Assembly: GCA_963720785.1 (NCBI GenBank)
Contig: CAVRGQ010000003.1
Location: 248,001-312,000 of the forward strand
DNA from: CAVRGQ01 sp963720785
GTDB taxonomy: Bacteria > Actinomycetota > Acidimicrobiia > IMCC26256 > DASPTH01
Direction: 5' to 3'
DNA length: 64,000 nucleotides
Shown: piece after piece, positions 17,295-26,702 of the stretch
How the letters are laid out: every line of letters starts with the position of its first letter
Position numbering within the stretch: the first letter of the stretch is position 1
The notes under the pieces: model-generated
The model's database searches: none
Seen by the model: only the letters and a program-made list of their open reading frames with translations
What the model was told of the DNA's origin: nothing
Made by a program: the position numbers and the translations under genes

Positions 17295-18252
17295 CGAGCC
17301 CGATCCGGCCGCGCACCCCACGGGTGCGGGTCCGCACGGCATCCCAGGCCGTGGTGACGTGGAGCATCACGACGCCCCGCCAACCCGGCCGGAGCCACGG
17401 CGCGAGCGGCTCGTGCGTGTGCACGGCGAGTCCGCGGCCGGTCAGCAGCCGCCGGAGGAGCACGAGGTAGGCCGTGCGAGGAAGATCGCGCCGGGCTCCC
17501 GGCTGCCAGGGCTTCGGCGCGCCGAACGCGTGCAGCAGCACGCACCGAGCATCCTTGCGACTGCACGCGAGCGTGTCGCGGTCGACCACCCGCGTTGCTG
17601 CCAGTTGGTCGCGCCCCTGGGCGATCGCGGCGGCCGGGAAGGCGGCGAGTCGTCCGCGCGGCAACTCCGACATCAACATCGCGTTGAGCACGTCCTGATC
17701 GGGCAACCCGCAGGGGTCGTCGAGACAGAACGCGTCGATCCGGATGTCGTCGTCGGGCAGCTCGGCGCATCGCTCGCCCCAGCGCCGGACGAGCGCCTCG
17801 TGGACGGAGGTGGAGAAGGCGACGAACCCCGCGTTGACGTACGGTTGGCGCCGCAACGGCGCGTCCAGGGCCAACCGATCGGCCCAGTCGGGAAACCACC
17901 GGTCGGCGAGCACGTCGACGAAGGCGCACACCTGGCCGGCTCGCGCCTCCGCAATGATCTCGTCCAGCGGTGCGGTCACGATGATGTCACTGTCGAGATA
18001 GACGACGACCGCCGCACCCGGCGCCGCCGCGAGGCACGCGGCGGGCACCAGCAGCCACGGGTGGCGCGGGTGGTCGGGGGCGGGGACGATCTCGCACTCG
18101 TTCGAGAGCTCACGTCGCTGCGCCGCGGTGAGGCCGAGGTCGAGCACGGTGATCGACTGGTGGTGGCCGAGCAGCCGCAGTGAATTGACGAGTGCAACCG
18201 CGCCGGTGGCATGCTCCGCGTCCGCCATCGTGACGAACCCGACGTCGTTCAC
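17245..18252 (-). CDS. glycosyltransferase, GT-A fold (GT8-like)
   Basis: A 335-residue putative glycosyltransferase. It opens with NDVGFVTMADAEHATGAVAL, typical of GT8-like folds, and has the metal-binding DxD in VVYLDSDIIV, followed by a second conserved patch with YVNAGFVAFS and DQDVLNAML. The GTG at 18252 overlaps the P450-like stop by 4 bases, making it the last gene of a three-gene operon with the LuxR/TPR regulator. The donor and acceptor are unknown. The last 16 codons overlap the 3' end of the ligase gene on the other strand. Confidence 0.75.
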   Translation of the reverse strand: MNDVGFVTMADAEHATGAVALVNSLRLLGHHQSITVLDLGLTAAQRRELSNECEIVPAPDHPRHPWLLVPAACLAAAPGAAVVVYLDSDIIVTAPLDEIIAEARAGQVCAFVDVLADRWFPDWADRLALDAPLRRQPYVNAGFVAFSTSVHEALVRRWGERCAELPDDDIRIDAFCLDDPCGLPDQDVLNAMLMSELPRGRLAAFPAAAIAQGRDQLAATRVVDRDTLACSRKDARCVLLHAFGAPKPWQPGARRDLPRTAYLVLLRRLLTGRGLAVHTHEPLAPWLRPGWRGVVMLHVTTAWDAVRTRTRGVRGRIGLVSRSSAARRPSRAGGS

Positions 18253-19697
18253 GGGGGGCCCGGTGCGCTGCGGAGCACTGCCGGCTCCGCGACGGCGAGT
18301 CTCCACTGCGAGCTGGGTGACCAGTGCCGCTGGCGGCTCAGCTGCACCGGACCGTCGGCCCGGGTGGCCACGTCGAAGTCGGCCACCGACAACGCGAACA
18401 CGCGGGCGAAGGTGCGGGTGAGCAACTCGCCCAGGCAGGCCCGGTGGTCGACCCCGAAGGGCGCATAGACGTCGCGGGCGCATCCGCCGTCGGCGTGGCG
18501 CGAGGGGTCGAAGCGCTCGGGGTCGGGAAAGGGCACCGGATCGCGGTGGATCTCGCGGAGCGCCTCCCGGTCGCGTCGCGGCTCGCCGCCCCCGTCCCGG
18601 AGCGCTCGCGTCCACTGAGGGTCCGCGGCGAGGTACCAGAGCACCCACACGAGGAGACCGGAGACGTCGTCGCGGCTCGTGACCACGGAGTAGATGAGAT
18701 TGCGCAGCACCGCGGGATCGTCGAGTGCGTGCTCCGCGCCGTCGAACTGCCGGGCCAGCGAGCGCGGGGCATCCGGCGCGCGTGCTGCCTCGACCACGAG
18801 CTCACCGATGCGTACCAACCACGCCTCGACGTCGTCGTTCCGAAAGGGGCGCGCGTAGAAGTGCCGGTCGGGATCGAGACGATCGAACAGGTCGAGCGTC
18901 TCGGTGGAGGCCGACGACGACGTGGGGATGCCGAAGAGCAGCGCGCACCACGCCTCCAGGACGCACCGGCGGATTGTCTCGTGGGGGTTCACGGCCCCCG
19001 ACCCGGTGCACTCGGCGGCGAGACGAACGAGACACGATCGGGACTGCGCCGCGAGCAGCGGCTCCCACGACTTCACGAGGGGCGGGCTGAGTGCCCGGGC
19101 GTAGATGCGCCGCAACTCGGCGTGCCGCTCCCCGTCGATGCCCCGGACGCTGCCGCCGGGCACGAACTGGTCGTAGGGCGCCCACGGCGGCCCCAGCTCG
19201 GTCGGGTGCTCCCGGAGGAGCCTCGTGCCCAGGGCGAGGTCGGTGGTGCAGATCGTCGGCGCGTCGTAGAAGTTGCTCTTGAACACGGTGCCGTGGGCGG
19301 CCGCCTGCTCCACGAACCAGTCCGGGTCGGCGATCCAACCCGCACCACGATCGAGACGGCCGGGCGGGAGTCCGTCGCTCACACCACGCGACGGTCGGGC
19401 GTTCCAGAGCCGACGGCCCGCGGAGGCGAGGAACACCACGGGCACCACGGCCGCCACCCACCAGACGCCGGTCGCGATCGCCACGGCCGCGCCGACGACC
19501 ACCGCCGTAGCCGCGACGGTGGTGTCGATCACGAGGCGGCGCCACACCCGCGTCTCGGCCCGCCGGAGGTTCGGCCCGACGACGAGGCGCGTCGCGAGTA
19601 CGGGTTGGCCACCCGCCCGGATGACGGAGCGGACGGACGCGCGGCTCATCCCCAGCGCCCGCCGGATCGGGTCCGGCAAGAGGTCACGCACGCTCAC
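18249..19697 (-). CDS. membrane-anchored P450-like protein lacking the K-helix region
   Basis: A 482-residue protein related to cytochrome P450. Two hydrophobic stretches near residues 55-92 suggest an N-terminal membrane anchor, unusual in bacteria. The heme loop PFGVDHRACLGELL retains the cysteine, and FPDPERFDPSRH is the usual PERF segment. Between the I-helix-like SRDDVSGLLVWVLWYL and that segment only about 35 residues remain, so the K-helix ExxR and the following beta region are missing. Either this is a natural internal deletion or sequence has been lost. The GTG start overlaps the regulator stop (GTGA). Confidence 0.65.
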   Translation of the reverse strand: MSVRDLLPDPIRRALGMSRASVRSVIRAGGQPVLATRLVVGPNLRRAETRVWRRLVIDTTVAATAVVVGAAVAIATGVWWVAAVVPVVFLASAGRRLWNARPSRGVSDGLPPGRLDRGAGWIADPDWFVEQAAAHGTVFKSNFYDAPTICTTDLALGTRLLREHPTELGPPWAPYDQFVPGGSVRGIDGERHAELRRIYARALSPPLVKSWEPLLAAQSRSCLVRLAAECTGSGAVNPHETIRRCVLEAWCALLFGIPTSSSASTETLDLFDRLDPDRHFYARPFRNDDVEAWLVRIGELVVEAARAPDAPRSLARQFDGAEHALDDPAVLRNLIYSVVTSRDDVSGLLVWVLWYLAADPQWTRALRDGGGEPRRDREALREIHRDPVPFPDPERFDPSRHADGGCARDVYAPFGVDHRACLGELLTRTFARVFALSVADFDVATRADGPVQLSRQRHWSPSSQWRLAVAEPAVLRSAPGPP

Positions 19698-21332
19698 GCG
19701 GAGGAGCCGATCAACCCGTGCCGGAACGCGTAGGCCGTCGCGCCCGAGCGCGTCGACACACCGATCTTCGTGAAGATGTTCGAGAGGTGCCGCGAGACCG
19801 TCTTGATGCTCAGGGTGAGCTCGCTCGCGATCTCCTTGTTCGACCAGCCCTGCGCCACGAGGACGAGCACCTCGACCTCGCGCTCGGTGAGGCCGCCCGG
19901 TCGCGGTGATCGTTGCTCCACCGTGTCGACGCCCGCCGCGGTGAGGTGCGCCCCGATCGCGTCGAACTGCGCGCGGGCGGCAGCGAACAACTCGCGCGCA
20001 CCGGCGTCGTCGCCAGCATCGCGTTGCGCCTGGGCGAGCACGGTGCGGGTGGTCGCCTCCTCGTACGGCACGCGGAGATCCTGCCACCACCGCAGCGCGT
20101 CGTGCAGCACCGCTGCCGCGGTGCGGGGTTCGCCCTCGGCGAGGAGGAGCCGTCCGCGCGCGAGCTGCGCCGACGCGCGGAGCAAGGCGATGTCGAAGGC
20201 GTCGGCGATCTGTTCGAGCTCGTCGACGTACTCCTCGGCGGTGAGCAGGTCGCTGCTCGCGATGTTGATCTGCACCGCCGCGGGCAGCACGCGGGCCCGG
20301 GCGAGGCGACTCGCCGACTGGTCGGCGACGCAGCCCTCGATGATCCGGCTCGCCTCGTCGACCCGGCCCTGGTCGAGGCGCAGGAGTGCGGTTCCCCAGC
20401 ACGGGCGACCGCGCAGCTCGGCCGCCTTCGCGAAAGCCTCCTCGGCGCCGTCGAAGTCGCCCAGGCGCCGCCGGATGTCGCCGACCTCCGCCCAGCCCGC
20501 GGCCACGTTGGGCAGGTGCCCGTCGATCAGTTCGGCACAACCACGAGTGGCTTCCTTCTCCGCGTCGGCGAGATCACCACGCAGGCCGAGGAGCGTCGCG
20601 CGGTGCACGCGACAGATGCCGGGGAAGATCGCGAACGGGTGCTGCTGCGCCCACTGCGCGGTGATCTCCGTCCACTCGCCGGCCCGGTGGAGGTCGCCGA
20701 CCTCCTCGCACGCGCTGATCAGGCTGCAGTACACCTTGCCGGTCGAGTACGGGCCGAGCCGGCCCTCCACCGCGAGGAGCATCGCCTCGTCGAGGGCTGC
20801 CAGACCCGTTGCCGTGTCGCCCCGGTCGATGAGCACCCGCCCGATGGCCTGGAGCGCCTCGGCCTCGAGGTCGACCGAACCGAGCGACCGGGCCAGGGCG
20901 CGGGCGCGCTCCGCGTAGGCCAGTGCCTCGTCGTAGCGCCCGCCGCCATGGGCCTGCTCCACCTCGCGCAGCAGGAGCACGCAATGCTCGGCGCAGTCGG
21001 GGTCGTCGTCGAGCAACCGCCGGGCGCGCTGCAGCCACGCGGTGCCGACCGAGGGCCGGGCGCGGCAGGCAGTGGTGTTCGTAGAGCCACACCGCGGCCA
21101 CGCCGGCGGCGCGGGTGTCGCCGAGCGACTCCGAGAGTTGGTACGCCCCCTGACGGTGCTCGATGCACTCCTCCAGCCGACCCGTCCACCACGCCGACTC
21201 GGCGAGGAGCACCTGGCGCTCGGCCTCTGCCCGGTCGTCGGTGGTCGACGCGGCCAGGGCGAGGCCGAGGCACGCGTCCCAGTCGTGGCGCGCATAGGCG
21301 TCGTATGCGGCGGCGAGCGCCGGATCGGGCAT
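19694..21332 (-). CDS. LuxR-family regulator with TPR-like repeats (frameshifted)
   Basis: A regulator of about 545 residues. The C-terminal LuxR HTH is intact (LTEREVEVLVLVAQGWSNKE, then SIKTVSRHLSNIFTKIGV). The rest consists of tetratricopeptide-like helical repeats (for example YDEALAYAERARALARSLG). There is no N-terminal ATPase domain, so it resembles the MalT/LAL tail without the STAND motor. The first 90 residues read in one frame and the remainder in another, with a one-base indel near 21050. A TACCGT box lies 7 nt before the ATG at 21332. It heads the operon with the P450-like and glycosyltransferase genes and probably controls them. Confidence 0.82.
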
Positions 21333-21339
21333 GCCGACG

Positions 21340-21345
21340 ACGGTA
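21340..21345 (-). promoter_or_regulatory. -10 box TACCGT for the LuxR/TPR operon
   Basis: TACCGT on the minus strand lies 7 nt before the ATG at 21332, consistent with a leaderless operon transcript. The 162-base gap to the divergent gene at 21495 holds nothing else obvious. Confidence 0.42.
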
Positions 21346-21494
21346 CCAACGGGTGGCGGCGGGCGCATGGGCTGTTTGCACCATGCCGCGAGCGACGGTG
21401 CGTGGCAGATGCCCGATGCGTGCTCCCCGAGCGTGGTCCACACTGGCCGTGCCAACGATCCCGAACGACCCTTGACCAAGAGGAACGAGAGACC

Positions 21495-22037
21495 ATGGAC
21501 GTCCTGGAGCAACTCGACCGACTCGGCCCCGCACTCGAGGGCGTGGTCACGCACATCACCCCCGACCAGCTCGACCGCCCGACTCCGTGCGCGAAGTTCA
21601 CCGTGCGCGGCGTGCTCGAGCACATGATCGGCGGCGCCACCATGTTCTCGGTCGCGTTCGGCGAAACCCCCGGCGAACCGGATCTGTCGGACCCGCTCGG
21701 CTCCTTCGGCCCGGCCGTCGGCGGCCTCCTGGCCACCCTCCACGAGCCCGGCCGCCTCGACCAGGTCGTCGCCGCGCCATGGGGCGAGGTCCCGGCGCGC
21801 GAGTTCGCACAGTTCCTCGTGCTCGACGGCACGGTGCACGGGTACGACCTCGCCACCGCGACGGGGCAGGCCTACGCGCCCGACGTCGCAATGGTCGAGG
21901 AGCTGTACGGATTCGCCGGGCCCGCGCTGGAGGGCATGCGTGACGGCGACACCTTCGCGGAGGCCACCGTTCCACCCGCGGACGCAACCGCGATCGAACG
22001 GCTGGCGGCGCTCACGGGCCGCACGGTCACCCGCTGA
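21495..22037 (+). CDS. TIGR03086-type DinB/mycothiol-isomerase-fold protein
   Basis: A 180-residue four-helix protein of the DinB/maleylpyruvate-isomerase N-terminal family common in actinobacteria. The N-terminal helix (LDRLGPALEGVVTHITPDQL), the TPCAKFTVRGVLEHMIGG metal-site region and the later histidine in VLDGTVHGYDLATATGQ fit the family's three-ligand metal site. Members are thought to use mycothiol as a cofactor or substrate; this one's reaction is unknown. GAGG precedes the ATG. Its end overlaps the convergent transporter by 11 bases. Confidence 0.8.
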   Translation: MDVLEQLDRLGPALEGVVTHITPDQLDRPTPCAKFTVRGVLEHMIGGATMFSVAFGETPGEPDLSDPLGSFGPAVGGLLATLHEPGRLDQVVAAPWGEVPAREFAQFLVLDGTVHGYDLATATGQAYAPDVAMVEELYGFAGPALEGMRDGDTFAEATVPPADATAIERLAALTGRTVTR

Positions 22038-23298
22038 CCGCGGCCTCCGGGTGTCGGGCCTCGCGCCGCATGAGGCGGAGCCCGAATGCGGTGCAGCTCA
22101 CGAGCGACGTGCACCCCGCGAACACGAAGGCGACCCTCGGACTCGTGGCGTCGCTCAACCACCCCATGAACGGACCGCCGATGGGCAGCAGTCCGAAGAT
22201 CGTGATGGCGTAGAGGGCCATCACCCGGCCGCGCATGACCGGTTCGGCATGGAGCTGCAGGAACACGTTGGTCGACACCATGTGCACGATCATGAAGAAG
22301 CCCACGGGCACGAGCACGAGGAGGAACATCCACAGCGCGGGCATGAGCGCTGCCGCGACGGTGCACGCGCCCATCGCGTACCCGCCCAGCACCACGGCCC
22401 GCGCGCTGCGCAGGCCGAGCCGGGCGACGGTGAGCGCGCCCGTCAGCGCGCCGACCGACATCACCGTCGTCATCAACCCGAACTCCGCGGCGTCGCTGCC
22501 GAAGGTGCGCTTCGCCAGCAGGGGGAAGATCACGCCCCAGTTGAGGGCGAACGTGCCCAGCACCGCGGCGATGAGGAGCGCGTTGCGCAGATCGGGTGAC
22601 GCCCACGTGTAGCGGAGCCCTTCGCGCACCTGTCCCTTGGCGCGCGCGGCACGAGGACGCGCGTGCAGTTCCGATGTTCGCATCATGAGCAGCGCGCCGA
22701 TCACCGCGAGGAAGCTCACCGCGTCGATCGCGAAGCAGATGCCGGTGCCGACCGCAACGATGAGCAGACCCACGATGGCCGGGCCCACGATGCGCGCCGA
22801 CTGGGCGATGGCGCTGTTGAGGCCGACCGCGTTCGGCAACTCCGCGGGGGTGACCATCTCCGACAGGAACGACTGACGCGTCGGGTTGTCGATCACCTGG
22901 GCGAACCCACCGATCAGCGCGAGGCCGTAGACCATCCACAGTTCGACCACGTCGGTGACGACGAGCACCGCGAGCACCGTCGACACGATCGCCAGGACCA
23001 CCTGCGCACCGAGGAGCAGCTTGCGGTTGTCGAACCGGTCGGCGGCCACACCGCCCAGCGTGCCGAAGATCAACGTGGGCAACGCGATCATCGCGGTGAG
23101 CACGCCGACGGCCACGCCGTCGCTGCCGGACAGCTCGAGCACGAGCCATCCGAGCGCGATCGACTGCGCCCACGTGCCGACCTGCGACGAGGTCTGCCCG
23201 AGGAAGAACAACCGGTAATTGCGGGTGTGCAGCGACCGGAAGACCGACCGCGCCTCCGTCGGGGAGTCCGGCCGCGGGAGCGCGTGGGATCGGCTCAG
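22027..23298 (-). CDS. MFS transporter (MFS_3/EntS-like exporter)
   Basis: A major facilitator superfamily transporter of about 400-423 residues with roughly 12 hydrophobic segments, such as GVLTAMIALPTLIFGTLGG. The motif-A-like loop is ADRFDNRKLL. The coding pattern extends upstream of the TTG at 23211 (FRSLHTRNYRLFFLGQ is the usual N-terminus of this family), but no ATG or GTG exists in that frame. The CTG at 23298, overlapping the SDR stop, is given as a tentative start; another frameshift at the junction is an alternative. Exporters of this family carry siderophores, drugs or metabolites. Confidence 0.75.
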   Translation of the reverse strand: MSRSHALPRPDSPTEARSVFRSLHTRNYRLFFLGQTSSQVGTWAQSIALGWLVLELSGSDGVAVGVLTAMIALPTLIFGTLGGVAADRFDNRKLLLGAQVVLAIVSTVLAVLVVTDVVELWMVYGLALIGGFAQVIDNPTRQSFLSEMVTPAELPNAVGLNSAIAQSARIVGPAIVGLLIVAVGTGICFAIDAVSFLAVIGALLMMRTSELHARPRAARAKGQVREGLRYTWASPDLRNALLIAAVLGTFALNWGVIFPLLAKRTFGSDAAEFGLMTTVMSVGALTGALTVARLGLRSARAVVLGGYAMGACTVAAALMPALWMFLLVLVPVGFFMIVHMVSTNVFLQLHAEPVMRGRVMALYAITIFGLLPIGGPFMGWLSDATSPRVAFVFAGCTSLVSCTAFGLRLMRREARHPEAAVSG

Positions 23299-24235
23299 GG
23301 CTCGAACACCTGGAGGTCGGGACGGTCCGCGAGCCGGTAGTCGTTCTCGAGCCCGGCGACGAGCTCCGCGGTGCGATCTCGTCGAGCGCGTCGAGCGTCC
23401 AGCCGCCCTCGCGCACGATCACCCGCTCGGGACCGGGTTCGCTGAGCAGCGCGTAGGTGTCGCCGCGCACGTGGAAGGTCCGTCCGTTCACCCCGCTGGC
23501 CGCGTCGGTGCACAGCCACACCACCATCGGCGCGATCTTCGCGGGCGGATGCGAGTCGGGTGTGGCTGCCTCGAACTGCAGCTCGTCGCCGCGCGGCGCC
23601 ATGGTGATCGCCATCACGTCGGCCCACTTGGCCGTGGCCACCGAGTACTCGGAGGTCGACTTGCCGAGCGCGAGCGGGCGGATCGCGTTGCAACGCACCC
23701 CGAAGCGCCCCAGCTCGCGGGCCACCGTGCGGGTGAGCCCCACCACGCCCTCCTTCGCGGCGGCGTACGCCACCGCCGACGGGTGCCCGAACCCGGATCC
23801 CGACGACGTGTTGACGATCACACCGGATCCCTGCCCGGCGAGGTGCGGCGTCGCCTCGCGGATCATCGCGAAGTAGCCCTTGAGGTTCACGTCGATGGCG
23901 AGGTCCCACTCGGCCTCGGTGAGGCGCCACAAGTCGGCGTTGCGGGCCGCGGTGGCGTTGTTCACGACGATGTCGAGCCGGCCGAACTCGTCGAGCGCGT
24001 GCGCCACGATGGCGGCCGCGCCGTCCCACGTGGCGGAGCCGGTGTCGGGCACCGCCCGACCGCCCGCCGCGGAGATCTCGCCGGCCACCGAGGCGGCGTC
24101 GGCGCCCGTGCGGCGGCCGGTGTCGTTCACCAGTACTGAAGCCCCTTCGGCCGCCAGGAGGCGGGCGTGCTCCCGCCCGATGCCCCCGCCCGCACCCGTG
24201 ACGATCGCCACCCGTCCGTCGAGCCTGCCGGCCAT
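23295..24235 (-). CDS. short-chain dehydrogenase (hydroxysteroid/MFE-like; frameshifted)
   Basis: An SDR of about 313 residues resembling the dehydrogenase part of multifunctional enzyme 2 (17-beta-HSD4). TGAGGGIG is at the N-terminus, then IVVNNAT, VNTSSGSGFG and YAAAK as YxxxK. It has a C-terminal extension (VNGRTFHVRGDTYALLSEPG) that the MFE-like group shows. The final 25 residues (TAELVAGLENDYRLADRPDL) are one frame off, so there is a one-base indel near 23376. RBS GAGGGGGG lies before the ATG. It is co-directional with, and overlaps, the MFS gene. Confidence 0.84.
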
Positions 24236-24324
24236 GTGTCCCCCCTCGATCCTGTTCGGTCGGGGCGCAGGCTAGGCCGGAAGTCGGGACCTTGGTCCGT
24301 AGACGACACCGGACCGGACGGATC

Positions 24325-24339
24325 TAATGGCTAGCATTA
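24325..24339. promoter_or_regulatory. AT-rich pseudo-palindrome upstream of the monooxygenase
   Basis: TAATGGCTAGCATTA is a near-palindrome (TAAT, GCTAGC, ATTA with one extra G) in an otherwise GC-rich divergent region between the SDR and the flavin monooxygenase. It could be an operator for a TetR-type repressor or part of a promoter. No regulator gene is adjacent. Confidence 0.35.
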
Positions 24340-24373
24340 TTTCGGCTCGTTACGACCAGGGGGAAGGACGCCG

Positions 24374-26146
24374 ATGGCCGCTCAGAAATTGACACTCGAC
24401 GAGGCACGCGAGAAGTACCGCATCGAGCGGGAGAAGCGCCTGCGGACCGACGGCATCGCCCAGTACCCCGACCTGAGCGGCAGGTACGCCGACTTCGACA
24501 CCGACCCCTACACCGCGCCCTTCGAGCGCGAGGCGATCGACGAGGACCTCGACACCGTCATCGTCGGCGCCGGGTTCGGCGGCATGCTCGCCGCGGCCAA
24601 CCTGCGCAAGGCGGGCGAGAGCAGGTTCCGCATCATCGACAAGGCCGGCGACTTCGGCGGCACCTGGTACTGGAACCGCTACCCCGGCTGCATGTGCGAC
24701 GTCGAGTCGTACGTCTACCTCCCGATGCTGGAGGAGACGGGCTACATGCCCACCGAGAAGTACGCCAAGGCGCCCGAGATCTTCGAGTACTGCCGGCTCC
24801 TCGGTCGCACCTTCGACCTCTACCCCGCCGCGCTGTTCCAGACGGAGATCGACACCGCGGAGTGGGACGAGGCCTCCGAGCGATGGGTCGTCACCACCAA
24901 CCGCGGCGATCGCCTTCGCGCGAAGTTCCTCGTGATCGCGGGTGGCGTCCTCAACAAGGCGAAGCTCCCGGGCATCCCCGGCATCGAGGACTTCGAGGGC
25001 AAGAGCTTCCACACCAGCCGCTGGGATTACTCCTACACCGGCGGCGGCCCGTTCGAGATCATGGCGAACCTCGCCGACAAGAGGGTCGCGATCATCGGCA
25101 CCGGCGCCACTGCGGTGCAGGTCGTGCCGCGCCTCGCCGAGTCGGCGAAGGAGCTGTACGTGTTCCAGCGCACGCCGTCGAACGTGGGCGTGCGCAACCA
25201 GCAGCCGACCGACGCCGAATGGTTCCAGTCGCTGCAGCCGGGCTGGCAACGCGAGCGCATCATCAACTTCACCGAGTCCGTCTGCGGCAAGCAGCCCGCG
25301 GTCGACATGGTGCACGACGCCTGGACCGAGATCTTCTGGGTCGACACGAAGAAGAAGCCCGAGTCGCCCGAGGAGGCGCTCGAGCTCGAGACCGTCGACT
25401 TCGAGAACATGGAGAAGATCCGGCAGCGCATCCTCGACACCGTCGAGGACCCCGAGACTGCGGAGAAGCTGCTGCCCTGGTACCAGCAGGGCTGCAAGCG
25501 GCCCTGCTTCCACGACGAGTACCTGCCGGCGTTCAACCGCCCGAACGTGCACCTCGTCGACACCGACGGCAAGGGCGTCGACCGCATCACCGCGCGCGGT
25601 CTCGTGGTGGGCGACACGGAGTACCCCGTCGACGTCGTCGTGTACGCGTCGGGCTACGAGGTCACCACCGAGTACTCGCACCGCCTCGGCTTCGACCCGG
25701 TCGGCGAAGGTGGCGTGTCGTTGAGCAAGTCGTGGCACGAGGGTCCGCACACGCTGCACGGCGTCACCACGCGCGGCTTCCCGAACCTGCTGATGATCAG
25801 CACGGTGCAGGGCGGCTTCGGCGTGAACTTCGTGCACTACCTCACCGAGACGTCCGCGCACGTCGCCCACATCATCGACCGCTGCCTGCGTGAGGGGATC
25901 GCCGAGATCGAGCCCACGGCCGACGCCGAAGAGGGCTGGTTCAACGAGCTGTTGCAGCACATCGACGGTGTCGCGAACTACAACATGACCTGCACGCCCG
26001 GCTACCTCAACGCGGAGGGCGGTGGCGACATGGCGTCGCTGCGCGCGACTCCGTTCATGGGCAGTGTGGGCGACTACGCCGCGCACCTCATCAGCTGGCG
26101 CGACGAGGGCGCGCTCAGGGGCCTCGAGATCACGAAGGCCACCTGA
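24374..26146 (+). CDS. Baeyer-Villiger-type flavin monooxygenase
   Basis: A 590-residue class B flavoprotein monooxygenase. The FAD Rossmann motif is VIVGAGFGG (about residues 62-70), followed by FGGTWYWNRYPGCMCDVES. The Baeyer-Villiger fingerprint FxGxxxHxxxW is present as FEGKSFHTSRWD, and the NADPH site is IIGTGATAVQ. The N-terminal extension of about 55 residues and C-terminal region match the cyclohexanone/steroid monooxygenase class. It would insert oxygen next to a ketone using NADPH and O2. A GGGGGAAGGA RBS precedes the ATG. Substrate unknown, but the acyl-CoA and SDR neighbours fit ring opening. Confidence 0.9.
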   Translation: MAAQKLTLDEAREKYRIEREKRLRTDGIAQYPDLSGRYADFDTDPYTAPFEREAIDEDLDTVIVGAGFGGMLAAANLRKAGESRFRIIDKAGDFGGTWYWNRYPGCMCDVESYVYLPMLEETGYMPTEKYAKAPEIFEYCRLLGRTFDLYPAALFQTEIDTAEWDEASERWVVTTNRGDRLRAKFLVIAGGVLNKAKLPGIPGIEDFEGKSFHTSRWDYSYTGGGPFEIMANLADKRVAIIGTGATAVQVVPRLAESAKELYVFQRTPSNVGVRNQQPTDAEWFQSLQPGWQRERIINFTESVCGKQPAVDMVHDAWTEIFWVDTKKKPESPEEALELETVDFENMEKIRQRILDTVEDPETAEKLLPWYQQGCKRPCFHDEYLPAFNRPNVHLVDTDGKGVDRITARGLVVGDTEYPVDVVVYASGYEVTTEYSHRLGFDPVGEGGVSLSKSWHEGPHTLHGVTTRGFPNLLMISTVQGGFGVNFVHYLTETSAHVAHIIDRCLREGIAEIEPTADAEEGWFNELLQHIDGVANYNMTCTPGYLNAEGGGDMASLRATPFMGSVGDYAAHLISWRDEGALRGLEITKAT

Positions 26147-26185
26147 GCACGCCATCGCGGCGAGCGCGAGCGGGAGCGAGCCCGG

Positions 26186-26584
26186 CTAGGAGGGCGGCGC
26201 GAAGAACTCGAGCGCGATGCCGTCGGGGTCGCGGAAGCTGACGCCCGACCCGTAGTGGGCATCCTTGATCCCGCCGTGGGTCACGCCGAGCTCGTCGAGA
26301 CGGTTGGCCCACTTCTCGAGCTCGGCGCGGTCCGCACAACCGAACGCGACGTGGTCGAGGCCGACGCGGTGCTCGCTGAACGCGCCGGCGGGCGCGGCGG
26401 TCCCGTGCTGGTGCAGGCCGAGGAGCATGCCGCCCCCGACCAGGTACACCGTGTGGTGCATGTCGGGGTCGGTGTCCTCGTCGAGGACGGGCTCCGCGGC
26501 GAGCAACTGCTCGTACCACGGCACGCTCACGGTGAGGTCGCGCACGGTCAGCGCGACGTGGGTGATGGGCGGGAATTCGCTCAT
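26186..26584 (-). CDS. VOC-superfamily (glyoxalase/dioxygenase fold) protein
   Basis: A 132-residue VOC protein with two beta-alpha-beta-beta-beta modules: ITHVALTVRDLTVSVPWYEQ at the start and RVGLDHVAFGCADRAELEKW in the second. The terminal FRDPDGIALEFF is the classical C-terminal signature with its glutamate metal ligand. The first-module histidine (THVAL) and second-module histidine (LDHVAF) are present. Start at ATG 26584 is preceded by GAGGAG. Could be a lyase, isomerase or ring-cleavage dioxygenase. Confidence 0.82.
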   Translation of the reverse strand: MSEFPPITHVALTVRDLTVSVPWYEQLLAAEPVLDEDTDPDMHHTVYLVGGGMLLGLHQHGTAAPAGAFSEHRVGLDHVAFGCADRAELEKWANRLDELGVTHGGIKDAHYGSGVSFRDPDGIALEFFAPPS

Positions 26585-26702
26585 GATGGGGGCTCCTCTT
26601 CGGGTTGGTCCCACCAGTGTGACCCCGTTCCCGCCCGGACGCATCGGGCAGATTGCGCAACGGCCTCGCCGCGTCCAGTGGGCGGATCACCCCACGCGGC
26701 CC

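Noticed and set aside
14922..17342. Very long minus-strand open frame opposite the acyl-CoA ligase
   Set aside because: It is antisense to a clear ligase, its composition is His/Arg/Ala-rich as in reverse-strand shadows of GC-rich genes, and it has no family motif. Only its last part near 15570-15611 is real (the N-terminus of the AttH/CrtC-like gene).
26147..26185. Purine-rich GAGCGGGAGCGAGC stretch between convergent genes as a fifth junction hairpin
   Set aside because: It has no complementary arm of useful length; it is only a GC-rich low-complexity stretch.
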